Positions 7,855-16,043 of a DNA stretch of 64,000 nucleotides are shown here, in pieces. A program made the position numbers and the translations under genes. Source of the DNA: Alphaproteobacteria bacterium. GTDB lineage: Bacteria; Myxococcota_A; UBA796; CAJQPC01. The stretch lies in contig JACKEV010000014.1 of NCBI GenBank assembly GCA_020632795.1, forward strand, positions 248,001-312,000. Direction: 5' to 3'. Below the pieces are notes generated by a model. That model had not been told where the DNA came from and did not search any database. It saw nothing but the letters and a program-made list of their open reading frames with translations. Every line of letters begins with the position of its first letter. The first letter of the stretch is position 1.

Positions 7855-10626
7855 CTATTCGCAGATAACGACGTCGTAACCGTCCTTTTCGAGATCCTCG
7901 CGGATCTCGTCCTCCAGGACCGGGTAGCCCCAGCGATCCTCCTTCAGGGAGTCGACCTTGAAGGACCCGCGGATCGCGACCTTGGAGGCAGCGTCACGGC
8001 CGACCAGGAAGATCTGGAAGTCGCCTTCCAGCGAACTGCCCACCTCGAAGGTGGCGCCGTCCTTCACTCGCACGTACGAGGTGTGGACCTCGACCCAGTT
8101 GTCCAGGCCCGCCTCGGAGCTGTCGATGGGACGCCAGGCGTTGCCCTCGACCTTCAGCGGGAACTCGCCCGGGTTCATCTCGCCGTAGGTGCCCAGCTCC
8201 TCCGACCACACCGCCGCCAGCTCGTCGAAGGCCGTCACGGCCTCGGCGTAGGCCTCGTCGTCGGGGTCCTGGGCGTCGAAGCCCAGATAGAAGAACTCAT
8301 TGGGCAGGACGTCGAACTCCTCGGCGGCGAACTTGGAGTGGGCGTAGCCGGACAGCCACTCCTGGGGAAGGACCCAGTAGTCCTCGTCGTCGAAGGGGTT
8401 GAGCTGGTAGGCGCCCGCGTTGAGGTACCAGATGTGGTAGCCGTCCTCGTCCGAGGCCCAGTTGTCCAGGGTGCTGTCGTAGTCCAGCGGGTAGGGCACG
8501 GGCTCGCCGGCGTCCTCGGTGTCCTCGATGTTGTCGAGGGCGGAGCGGCAGTCGGGGTCCTGGGCGTCGATCAGGCCATCGCTGTCGTTGTCGCTGCCGT
8601 CGTTGCAGGCCGACACCGCGATGGAGCCGTTCTCGGTGGGCTCGTCCCGCAGGATGCAGTCGGGGTCGTTGTTGTCCAGCCAGCCATCGCTGTCGTTGTC
8701 GAGGCCGTCGGTGCACTCGTCGGTCTCGGTCTCCCACGGGTCGGTGGGGTTGTCGCAGCCCAGGTCGTCGCCGTCGGTGAAGCCGTCCTCGTCGTTGTCG
8801 ACGCCGTCGGAGCAGCGACCCTCGCCGAAGCCGCGCTCGTAGCCGATGGAGGCGCAGTCGGGGTCGACGTTGTCCACCCAGCCGTCGCCGTCGTTGTCGG
8901 CGCCGTCCAGGCAGCTGTTGGTGGACAGCTCCGCGACGTCGAGGGCGGAGTGGCAGTCGGGCTCGCCGGGCACGAACTCGCCCTCGATGACCGTGCCCAG
9001 GCCGTCCAGGCCGCCGTCGCCGTCGTTGTCGACGCCGTCGCCGCACTCGGTGGTCGGGCCGTCGGACTCGAAGTCGCCGAACAGGCAGCCGGCGTCCGCC
9101 GCGTCGGCCCAGCCGTCGCCGTCGTTGTCGGTCAGGTCGGCGCAGTCGGTGGCCACGTCGAGCAGGGCCTCGGTGGCGCGCCAGGCGCTGAGGCAGTCGG
9201 GGTCGTCGGCGTCGATGAGCGAGTCGCCGTCGTTGTCCTCGCCGTCGTTGCAGGGCAGCGTGGAGAGGCCGATCTCGTTGGAGCCCAGGGCGCAGTCGGG
9301 GTCTTCGTCGTTGGCCCAGCCGTCGCCGTCCTCGTCCGCCCCGTCGGTGTCGCGGCAGGTGGCCGAGCCGAGGCTGGCCTCGGCGACGTCGAAGGCGTCG
9401 GTGCACTGGCGGTCCGAGCCGTCGATGTTGCCGTCGCCGTCGTTGTCGACGCCGTCGTTGCACTCGGTGCGCCCGAAGAAGGTGTCGTCCTCGGCCACGC
9501 CCAGCAGACAGTCGGGGTCGTTGGCGTCCAGCACGCCGTCGCCGTCGTCATCCAGGCCGTTGCCGCAGGAGTCGTCGGTGTAGTCGTCCTCCAGCGCGTC
9601 GAGGGCGACGAGGCAGCCGGGATCCTCGGCGTCGGTCAGGCCGTCGCTGTCGTTGTCGAGGCCGTCGTTGCAGGCCACGACGTAGTGGCCCGCCTCGTCG
9701 TCGTAGAGGTCGCAGTCGGGGTCGTCGTTGTCGAACCAGCCGTCGCCGTCGTTGTCGGCGTCGTCACCGCAGGGGTTGTCGTCGGTGGGGCCGTCCTCGA
9801 GGTTGTCGCGGGCGTTCGCGCAGCCCGAGTCCTCGGAGTCGATGGCACCGTCGCCGTCGTCGTCCAGGCCGTTGGTGCAGGCGAACAGCTCGTTGGTCGT
9901 GCCGTCCTCGACGCCGTAGATCTGGCAGTCGGGGTCGTTGTTGTTGTTGTAGCCGTCGCCGTCGTTGTCTTCACCGTCGCTGCAGGAGGCGTCGACCGCG
10001 CCCTCGTCCGCGAAGGGGTGGAGGCAGTCGCTGTCGGCGGCGTCGACCGCGCCGTCGCCGTCGTTGTCGAGGCCGTCGTTGCAGCCGAAGTCGGTGAAGC
10101 CGACCTCCCAGGAGCCGTCTACGCAGTCCGGGTCCTGCGCGTCCGCCCAGCCGTCGCCGTCGTTGTCGCCCTCGACGTAGCAGCTCTGGTTCTCCTGGAT
10201 GCAGATGGTCGGCTGGTAGTTGGGGTCGATCGCGAAGGCGAAGCGGAAGTCCTGGCCGTTGCCCAGGTCGTGGTGGACCGTGAGCAGGAAGTCACCTTCG
10301 CTGGTGAGGATCGCCTCGGAGCGCCAGGCGTCGAGGTCGTTCTGCAGGAGGTAGAAGACGTCGTCGTCCAACCACTGGTTCTGGACGAAGTCCGGGCGGG
10401 TGTAGGTCTCGTCCGCCGGGTTGGGGGTGCCGAAGGAGCAGACCGAGACATCGGACTTCTCGCTTTCGTCGACCTGACGGCAGTCGATCACCGTGGCGTC
10501 GCCGAGGTTCAGCTCCCGCTCGAGCACGGTGGCCGAGGAGTTCTTGGCCAGCCAGGTGTGCCATGTGCCGGTGATCTCGGCTTGTTGGGGAGAGCAGCCG
10601 GTGAGGAGCAGGATGAGTACGTGCAT
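7855..10626 (-). CDS. Large DNDGDG-repeat lipoprotein
   Basis: 923 residues. The signal peptide ends in LLLTGC, so the mature protein is a lipoprotein. Residues about 150-720 contain some sixteen repeats with the core C.DG.DNDGDG..D..DPDC, related to calcium-binding thrombospondin type 3/EF-hand-like loops. They alternate between two spacer types: one with W or N-rich loops (DGWVDNVDPDC), the other followed by AxDxxE segments (CRSALDNIED), making a higher-order unit of about 65 residues. A non-repeat C-terminal region (about 740-923, DYDSTLDNWASDEDGYHIWY onward) is probably a globular domain of unknown kind with several aromatic residues. The repeats probably form a rigid Ca2+-stabilised stalk carrying that domain on the cell surface. 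The ATG at 10626 follows an AGGA site and a good promoter at 10668-10697. Closest relatives would be myxobacterial MopE-like or thrombospondin repeat proteins. Confidence 0.85.
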   Translation of the reverse strand: MHVLILLLTGCSPQQAEITGTWHTWLAKNSSATVLERELNLGDATVIDCRQVDESEKSDVSVCSFGTPNPADETYTRPDFVQNQWLDDDVFYLLQNDLDAWRSEAILTSEGDFLLTVHHDLGNGQDFRFAFAIDPNYQPTICIQENQSCYVEGDNDGDGWADAQDPDCVDGSWEVGFTDFGCNDGLDNDGDGAVDAADSDCLHPFADEGAVDASCSDGEDNDGDGYNNNNDPDCQIYGVEDGTTNELFACTNGLDDDGDGAIDSEDSGCANARDNLEDGPTDDNPCGDDADNDGDGWFDNDDPDCDLYDDEAGHYVVACNDGLDNDSDGLTDAEDPGCLVALDALEDDYTDDSCGNGLDDDGDGVLDANDPDCLLGVAEDDTFFGRTECNDGVDNDGDGNIDGSDRQCTDAFDVAEASLGSATCRDTDGADEDGDGWANDEDPDCALGSNEIGLSTLPCNDGEDNDGDSLIDADDPDCLSAWRATEALLDVATDCADLTDNDGDGWADAADAGCLFGDFESDGPTTECGDGVDNDGDGGLDGLGTVIEGEFVPGEPDCHSALDVAELSTNSCLDGADNDGDGWVDNVDPDCASIGYERGFGEGRCSDGVDNDEDGFTDGDDLGCDNPTDPWETETDECTDGLDNDSDGWLDNNDPDCILRDEPTENGSIAVSACNDGSDNDSDGLIDAQDPDCRSALDNIEDTEDAGEPVPYPLDYDSTLDNWASDEDGYHIWYLNAGAYQLNPFDDEDYWVLPQEWLSGYAHSKFAAEEFDVLPNEFFYLGFDAQDPDDEAYAEAVTAFDELAAVWSEELGTYGEMNPGEFPLKVEGNAWRPIDSSEAGLDNWVEVHTSYVRVKDGATFEVGSSLEGDFQIFLVGRDAASKVAIRGSFKVDSLKEDRWGYPVLEDEIREDLEKDGYDVVICE

Positions 10627-10667
10627 GGGGAGTCCTGGAAACCCGCGAAGCTGTGGGGCGACAAAGC

Positions 10668-10697
10668 CTTATATTTGACGAATGAAGTGGGGGTCAA
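10668..10697 (-). promoter_or_regulatory. Strong sigma-70-type promoter of the repeat lipoprotein
   Basis: On the minus strand TTGACC (10692-10697), an 18-base spacer and TATAAG (10668-10673), close to consensus and conspicuous in this GC-rich region. The predicted start of transcription is near 10661, leaving a leader of about 35 bases before the ATG at 10626. Confidence 0.6.
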
Positions 10698-10754
10698 GGG
10701 TAGCTTCGTAAACGGCCTGCGGCCAGGGGCTTCGATCCGGGCGCGGATCGTCGC

Positions 10755-11720
10755 TCAAGCCGAAGTGGGGAACGAAGCGGCGATCCCCTCCTGGTGATCG
10801 GGCCAGGCCCATTCGAAGCCCAGCTCCTTGTCCAGCCGCTCGGTGCGCAGGCGGACCGAGGCGGTCCACAGCTTGAGCGCGTCGGGCGTCAGGCGGGGCC
10901 GGAGGCCCAGGCGGCTGGCGGCCCGCTCGACCTGACGGGCCAGGGCGAGCTGGACGTAGCTGGGGACGTAGGTGCTCCAGAAGCGGGGCGGGGTGCCCCC
11001 GACCCGGGCGGCCACCGCCTCGAAGAACGCGCCGAGGGTGGGCTGGCTGCGGTCGGCGATGTGGTAGGCCTCGCCGGGCTGGCCGGCCTCGGCCAGGCGG
11101 ATGAGGCCGTTGACGCAGTCGGTGACGTGCACCGTGGGGACGTGGTTGCGGCCCTCGCCCGGCAGCCAGCAGCGGCCCTCGGCGATCGGCTCGGCCATCG
11201 CGAAGGGGAAGCCCGGCCCGTAGACCGCCGCGAGCCGGGCGATGACCCCGGGCAGGGCGCCCTCGGCGGTGGCCTGCCGCACCAGGGCCTCGGCGTCGGC
11301 CTTGGAGCGGCCGTAGCGGGTGTTGGGGGAGGGCTCGAAGTCCTCCTCCACCCAGAGGTTTGAGCGATCCCCATAGACCGCGCCGGAGGAGGCCAGCACG
11401 AAGGCGCGCAGCTCGGGCACCCCCCGGCAGGCCGCCAGCATCGCCTCGGTGCCCTGGCGGTTGAGCACGTCGGGGGTGACCCGCCCAGGGCCGCGCACCC
11501 CGCCGGCCAGGTGGAAGACCCACTCCGCGCCCTCGGCCCCCCGGCGCAGGGCCTCGGCGTCGTTCAGGTCGCCCCGGATGGGGGCGGCGCCCCGCTCGCA
11601 CAGCGCCGCCTCCCCGACGTCGCTGCGGGCGAGGCCCAGCACGTCGTGCCCCTGCGCGCGCAGGGCCTCGACGAGAGGGAGGCCGATCCGACCGGTGGCG
11701 CCGGTGACGAAGACTCGCAC
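10755..11720 (-). CDS. NAD-dependent epimerase/dehydratase (extended SDR)
   Basis: A 321-residue extended short-chain dehydrogenase. The N-terminal Rossmann motif is VFVTGATGRIGLPLVEAL (about 3-20), with DLNDAEALRR and FHLAGGVRGPG typical of the family, a catalytic Ser/Tyr/Lys set in LASSGAVYGD and TRYGRSKADAE, and a substrate-side VHVTDCVNGLIRLAEAG. Family members act on nucleotide sugars, steroids or hydroxy-acyl groups; the substrate is not evident. The GTG start at 11720 has AGGAG 6 bases upstream. It follows the cytochrome gene by 26 bases and is probably the last gene of the FG-GAP lipoprotein/cytochrome/epimerase unit. A tail of about 60 residues (RLTPDALKLWTASVRLRTER) is similar to that of 3-beta-HSD-like members. 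Confidence 0.85.
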   Translation of the reverse strand: MRVFVTGATGRIGLPLVEALRAQGHDVLGLARSDVGEAALCERGAAPIRGDLNDAEALRRGAEGAEWVFHLAGGVRGPGRVTPDVLNRQGTEAMLAACRGVPELRAFVLASSGAVYGDRSNLWVEEDFEPSPNTRYGRSKADAEALVRQATAEGALPGVIARLAAVYGPGFPFAMAEPIAEGRCWLPGEGRNHVPTVHVTDCVNGLIRLAEAGQPGEAYHIADRSQPTLGAFFEAVAARVGGTPPRFWSTYVPSYVQLALARQVERAASRLGLRPRLTPDALKLWTASVRLRTERLDKELGFEWAWPDHQEGIAASFPTSA

Positions 11721-11746
11721 GGGGACTCCTGAGGGGGTGCGGACCG

Positions 11747-12901
11747 TTAGCCGCCGCCGCCGGTCGCCGCCACCTCGTAGCGGGCCTCTGCGGTGGTGCT
11801 CTTGATCGGGTAGCCGTCCAGGCCGTGGTAGGCCGCGTTCTCCGGGGAGATGCGGTAGTGCTCGGCGAGCAGGTGCGCCGCCGCGCCGCCCTCGGGCATG
11901 GGGAAGCGCACCGTCACCGCCCGGGACTCCCCCGGGGCGAGGCGGTCGTCCGCCAGGCGCTGGGCCTCGGGCCACCACACCCAGCGCTGCCCCAGGCGCA
12001 GGGTGGTGCGGGCGAGCTGCGCGCCGCCGGGGTCGGTGACGGTCACGGTGACGAGCACGTAGCGCTCCGGGTCCCCGGTGGGGACGCGGTGGCCGGCCCG
12101 CGCGTTGGTGACCGTGAGGGTGCCCTCCACGAGCTGGCCGGGGGCGGCGGCCTCGGGCAGGTCGAGCGCGACGTCCAGCCCCGGCTCGAACAGGTCGTAG
12201 AAGGCCTGCTCTCCAGGCTCCAGGGCGTCCTTGGGGACGCGGCTGCCCAGCCACAGGTGCCGCCGCACCTCGCGCTCGGGGTAGCCGGGCACCAGGGGGC
12301 GCTGGACCGTCGGCATGTGGCAGCCCTGGCAGGGCTTCCCCACCTCGGCCTCCTGCCACTCCACGCCGGTGTTGAAGGCGCAGACCAGCGCGTCCTCGTA
12401 GCGGGCCACCGCCTGATGGCAGCTCAGGCAGAGGTCCTCCGAGCGCAGCGCCTCGGTGGCCTTGCGCACCGGGTGGGGGGCGGCGGTGTCGCCGTAGGGG
12501 CCCAGGATCTCGCCGTCGCGGACGTGGCAGGTCGCGCAGGAGATGCCCTCCTCCTGCCAGGCGGCGTTGAAGGTGGGGTTGGGCGTGCGCTGGGGCGCGC
12601 GGATGGCCCCGGTGGCGGTCACCCGCTCGGGCTGCTGGTCGGCGGCGGGGGTGTGGCAGTTGAGGCAGACCCAGCCCACCTCGGGATCCTTGGCCAGCTC
12701 GCCCTGGAACTGGCGGTCGGTCCAGGCGTGGGCGTGCACGGAGGTGCGCCACTCCTCATAGAGCGCCTGGTGGCAGACCCCGCAGTCGGCGGCCTTGACC
12801 CCCACCAGCCCGGCGGGGACCTGGGCCTCGGGGGGGACCCGGGGAGACTCCCAGGGGGGAGCCGCCCCCAGCGCCAGCAGGGCGAGCAGAGCGACGCGGA
12901 T
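11747..12901 (-). CDS. Pentaheme c-type cytochrome with probable ATC start
   Basis: About 384 residues with five CxxCH heme sites: DCGVCH (40-44), then VCLNCH, SCATCH, LCLSCH and PCQGCH, all in the first 190 residues, followed by a beta-rich domain (GTLTVTNARAGHRVPTGDPERY). The layout is that of cytochrome c554/multiheme family proteins, exported and involved in periplasmic electron transfer. Translating upstream of the first heme gives a good signal peptide, RVALLALLALGAAP, but the codon at the right distance (6 bases) from an AGGAG site is ATC (12899-12901), just three bases after the stop of the upstream gene. The nearest ordinary start codon, GTG at 12805, would discard the whole signal peptide and leave the hemes without export. 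Either ATC is used or one base is wrong in the sequence. The gene is third-base GC-rich like its neighbours. Confidence 0.75.
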   Translation of the reverse strand: MRVALLALLALGAAPPWESPRVPPEAQVPAGLVGVKAADCGVCHQALYEEWRTSVHAHAWTDRQFQGELAKDPEVGWVCLNCHTPAADQQPERVTATGAIRAPQRTPNPTFNAAWQEEGISCATCHVRDGEILGPYGDTAAPHPVRKATEALRSEDLCLSCHQAVARYEDALVCAFNTGVEWQEAEVGKPCQGCHMPTVQRPLVPGYPEREVRRHLWLGSRVPKDALEPGEQAFYDLFEPGLDVALDLPEAAAPGQLVEGTLTVTNARAGHRVPTGDPERYVLVTVTVTDPGGAQLARTTLRLGQRWVWWPEAQRLADDRLAPGESRAVTVRFPMPEGGAAAHLLAEHYRISPENAAYHGLDGYPIKSTTAEARYEVAATGGGG

Positions 12902-12904
12902 GCG

Positions 12905-15241
12905 CTACTCCTCGGGCTCGTCACTGGCGGCCCAGGTGCTGGGCGTGCCCGCGAGCAGGCGGCCCTCCTGGCCCGAGATGAACAGCTCCTGGAGGCCGTC
13001 GCCGTCGACGTCGCCGGCCATCATCGGGCCGACCAGCAGCTTGCGGCTGGCCCAGAGCATCGCGGGGGCCACGCTGCCCTCGACGGTGCGGTGGACCGCG
13101 ACCCGCCCGACCTCGTCGCTGAACAGCACGTCGAGCCGCCCGTCGCCGTCGACGTCGATGACCGAGGGGGTGCCGCCCCAGGGCATCACGTAGTCCGCGC
13201 CCCAGGCGGTGATCTGCGCGGTCTCCCCGCCCACGATCAGCTCCTCGGTGCCGTCGCCGTCCAGGTCCGCGCCCAGCATCTCGCAGCCTGCGGTGGTGCA
13301 GACCGCGACCTCGCCGTTGACGATCGCCAGGTCCGCCGCGCCCGCGTCCACGGTCAGGGTGGAGGACGCGTTGGCCCGGTCGTCGAAGGTCTGCACCTGC
13401 CCGCCCGCGTCGAGCACCGCCGCGGCCGCGCCGCCCAGGTCTCCGCAGGCCACCGCGACGCCGTCGGTGGCGGCCTGGCCGCGCAGGCTCAAGGTCTCCC
13501 CGAGCTGCACGACCATGAGGTCGGGCTGGGTCTCGCCGACGAGGGCGAAGGCCAGGTCCCCGCAGACCGCCAGGTCGATGACCTGCGCCGACTCGGGCCC
13601 CAGGTCGAGGCGGTTGACGCTGGAGGTGTCGATGGACACCCCCTCGGTGTCGCTCCACGCGAAGTCGTAGAGCTGGACGTAGGTCTGCCCGCTGGTGGAG
13701 CGCACCGTGAGCAGCTCCGCCAGGCCGTCGCCGTCGTAGTCACCGACGCGCTGGGGGCCGGTGGCATTCACGTAGAGGTTGGTGAGGCTGTCGCCGTCGA
13801 GGGCCCACTCCCCGGACTCCGCGTTGAAGCCGCCCGCCAGGACCCGCAGCAGGTCCTGGCCCAGGGCCAGGTCGCCCACGCCGTCGGCGGTGAACTGCCC
13901 GACCGCGACGGCCTCGGCCTCGACGTCGTTGGCGACGGTGCGGTTGAAGTAGCGGTCGTCCTCGTTGTCCACGGTGATGACGTGGAGCTGGCCCTCGTTC
14001 AGCTCGCTGAACGCGAGGTCGGCCACGCCGTCGCCCGTGGCGTCCCCCACGCCCACCCGCAGGCCGGCGTGCCGGAAGTCATAGAGCAGCACGCCGTTCT
14101 TGAAGGTGGCCATGTAGAGGGTGCGCGGGTTGTCGTTGACCGCAGCCTGGGCGAAGATCAGCTCGTCCAGGGCGTCGCCGTCGGTGTCCACGGCGGCGAT
14201 GATCTCGCTGCCCGGGTCGAGGTCGTTGGCCAGGTCCAGGCCGTCGATGTCGATGCCGACGTCCAGCCAGCCCTCCTCGCGCAGCGCGATCCGGCGGACG
14301 CGGCCCTGGCCGTCGCCCTCGGTCATCACAGCCAGGGCGTCGGTGTTGTTGCCGGTGAAGTCGCCCAGCGCCAGCGACCAGGGCTCCTCCTGGAAGGAGA
14401 GGGGCAGCAGCGGCTCGAAGCCCCAGACGCCGTCGGTGGCATAGGTCTGCAGGCCGCCCGCGCCGCCCTCGGCGAAGGAGATCGCGAGGTCGAGGGAGAG
14501 GTCGTCGTCCACGTCCCCGCTGGCGGCGCCGGTGACCGTCGGCCCGCCGGTGGAGAAGGCCGCGCCGAACAGGAAGCCCTCGGCGCCCCGCCCGCGCAGC
14601 ACCACGATCTCCGAGCCCGACCAGGCGGCGAGATCCGGCAGTCCGTCGAGGTCGAGGTCGAGGATCTTGAGGCCCGCGATGGCGGCGGGCAGCTCGGCGA
14701 TGATCATGGGCGGGGAGCCCGCGGGGGTGCGCTGGAAGACCACCCGGGCGCCCTGGGCGTAGACCAGGCCGTTCGCGACCTGATGAAGCCCGAACGGCAG
14801 CTCCGCCTCGTCGACCCAGCCCCAGGCCGGGGGCAGGCCGTACTCGGGGGTCTCGCCGCCGACCACCCAGCTCGTGGCGGGGTCGCCCAGGTCAGCGCCG
14901 GCCGAGCTGGCGGTGGCGGTCACCGTCAGCGCCTGGGGCACGTCGGGGGTGAACTCGACCAGGCCCACGCCGCTGAAGTCCAGGCTGACGCTGGTGGTGT
15001 CGGTGAAGCCGGCGCTGCCGGTCACCGAGAGATCCACGCTGCCGCCGGGCACGGCCGCGCCGTACGCGTTCAGCGCGCGCACCGGGACCCGGACCGATTC
15101 CACGCCGACCGCCGAGCCCACCTCGATCCGCAGGGGTGTGCCTGCGGTGTCGACCTGGGTCATCATGGGGTCGAAGCCGTCATCCTTCTTGCAACCGGCC
15201 AGCGCGCTGGCCGCGATGAACCCGAACACCGCCGTGCGCAT
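12905..15241 (-). CDS. FG-GAP/VCBS-repeat lipoprotein
   Basis: 778 residues. The signal peptide ends with LAGC (Cys17). After an Ig-like region (about 30-125, VPVRALNAYGAAVPGGSV) the rest carries many FG-GAP/VCBS-type loops with Asp-rich Ca2+-binding turns (DLDLDGLPDLA, DVDDDLSLDLA, DTDGDALDELI, DYDGDGLAELL, DLDGDGTEELI, DVDGDGRLDVL, DVDGDGLQELF), as in integrin-alpha-like beta-propellers. Probably a surface protein that binds ligands or polymers. The start has an excellent ribosome site (AGGAGGTGA, 3 bases before ATG). Its stop is followed after three bases by the pentaheme cytochrome, so the two are co-transcribed. The link between a propeller lipoprotein and a multiheme cytochrome suggests a cell-surface redox assembly, which is inference only. 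Confidence 0.85.
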   Translation of the reverse strand: MRTAVFGFIAASALAGCKKDDGFDPMMTQVDTAGTPLRIEVGSAVGVESVRVPVRALNAYGAAVPGGSVDLSVTGSAGFTDTTSVSLDFSGVGLVEFTPDVPQALTVTATASSAGADLGDPATSWVVGGETPEYGLPPAWGWVDEAELPFGLHQVANGLVYAQGARVVFQRTPAGSPPMIIAELPAAIAGLKILDLDLDGLPDLAAWSGSEIVVLRGRGAEGFLFGAAFSTGGPTVTGAASGDVDDDLSLDLAISFAEGGAGGLQTYATDGVWGFEPLLPLSFQEEPWSLALGDFTGNNTDALAVMTEGDGQGRVRRIALREEGWLDVGIDIDGLDLANDLDPGSEIIAAVDTDGDALDELIFAQAAVNDNPRTLYMATFKNGVLLYDFRHAGLRVGVGDATGDGVADLAFSELNEGQLHVITVDNEDDRYFNRTVANDVEAEAVAVGQFTADGVGDLALGQDLLRVLAGGFNAESGEWALDGDSLTNLYVNATGPQRVGDYDGDGLAELLTVRSTSGQTYVQLYDFAWSDTEGVSIDTSSVNRLDLGPESAQVIDLAVCGDLAFALVGETQPDLMVVQLGETLSLRGQAATDGVAVACGDLGGAAAAVLDAGGQVQTFDDRANASSTLTVDAGAADLAIVNGEVAVCTTAGCEMLGADLDGDGTEELIVGGETAQITAWGADYVMPWGGTPSVIDVDGDGRLDVLFSDEVGRVAVHRTVEGSVAPAMLWASRKLLVGPMMAGDVDGDGLQELFISGQEGRLLAGTPSTWAASDEPEE

Positions 15242-16043
15242 GGGTCACCTCCTGTACGACAGTCTACCAACACCACAGCGGGGCTCGGGAGGGGGGCTCG
15301 CGCCGGCCCTGCGCTGGGGCGGCCCGACCGGCCCCACGCCGGTGGTCTGCCTGCCCGGATTCCTCGGGGACGCGCGGATCTTCGAGCCCCTCGGGCCGCT
15401 GCTCGCCGCGCGGCGGGGGGCGATGGCCTTCGACCTGCCCCCGGGCGGGCCCGCGGAGGCCGCCGCCGCGCTGGCCCCGGCGCTGGAGGCGGTGGGGCGG
15501 CCGGTGCACCTGCTGACCGGCTCCTTCGGCGGGCTGGTGGCGCGTAGCCTGCCCCCGGCGCTGCTCGCCAGCCTCGCGATGGTCGCCACCCTGCCGGACC
15601 CTGCGCTCATCCCCCCTGGCGTGCGCGCCCAGGCCGCCCTGCTGACCCTCGCGCCCGCGCCGCTGATCCCGGCGATCTACCGGCGGCACCTGCGGCGCGC
15701 CCTCGCGGCGGACGGGGTGCCGCGGGACCTCGCGCTGCGGCTGGTCGCCCGGGGGCTGGACAAGGCGACGCTGCTGGGGCGGCTGCGCGGCGTGCTGCGC
15801 TGGGAGACGGGGCCGCTCCCCCCCTGCCCGATCCTGTGGGTGCGCGGCGCGACCGACCCCCAGGCGCCCCCGGTGGAGGCCCTGCCCGATGTCGCTGAGG
15901 TCACCCACGTCCCCGGGGGCCACCGCCCCTACGCCAGCCACCCCGGGCCGCTGTTCACCCGGCTGGAGCGCTTCTGGGGTGAGGTCAGCTCCAGCTCCAC
16001 CAGGTCTTCTTCCGGGGGAGCAGGGCGTCCTCGAACTCCTTGA
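15240..16043 (+). CDS. Alpha/beta hydrolase
   Basis: A 267-residue alpha/beta-hydrolase-fold protein. VVCLPGFLGDARIFEPLGPLL matches the oxyanion-hole region, GSFGGLVARSL (94-104) is the nucleophile elbow with Ser95, GATDPQAP holds the acid Asp206 and GGHRPY the His228, so the catalytic triad is complete. The substrate is unknown; small esterases or lactonases of this shape are common. The ATG at 15240 overlaps by two bases the start codon of the divergent lipoprotein and has no ribosome site, so the true start may be further in, for example a GTG near 15340. The last 25 residues (Ser/Arg/Pro-rich) run over the 3' end of the convergent zinc-ribbon gene. Confidence 0.7.
   Translation: MGHLLYDSLPTPQRGSGGGLAPALRWGGPTGPTPVVCLPGFLGDARIFEPLGPLLAARRGAMAFDLPPGGPAEAAAALAPALEAVGRPVHLLTGSFGGLVARSLPPALLASLAMVATLPDPALIPPGVRAQAALLTLAPAPLIPAIYRRHLRRALAADGVPRDLALRLVARGLDKATLLGRLRGVLRWETGPLPPCPILWVRGATDPQAPPVEALPDVAEVTHVPGGHRPYASHPGPLFTRLERFWGEVSSSSTRSSSGGAGRPRTP

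Noticed and set aside
8083..10797. A 904-codon open frame opposite the DNDGDG-repeat lipoprotein
   Set aside because: Its VAVVV-type repeats are the mirror of the Asp-rich repeats on the other strand; no signal or family.
11825..15547. A 1240-codon open frame opposite cytochrome and lipoprotein genes
   Set aside because: Spans two real genes in opposite direction with no domain and Arg/Gly/Ala-rich composition.
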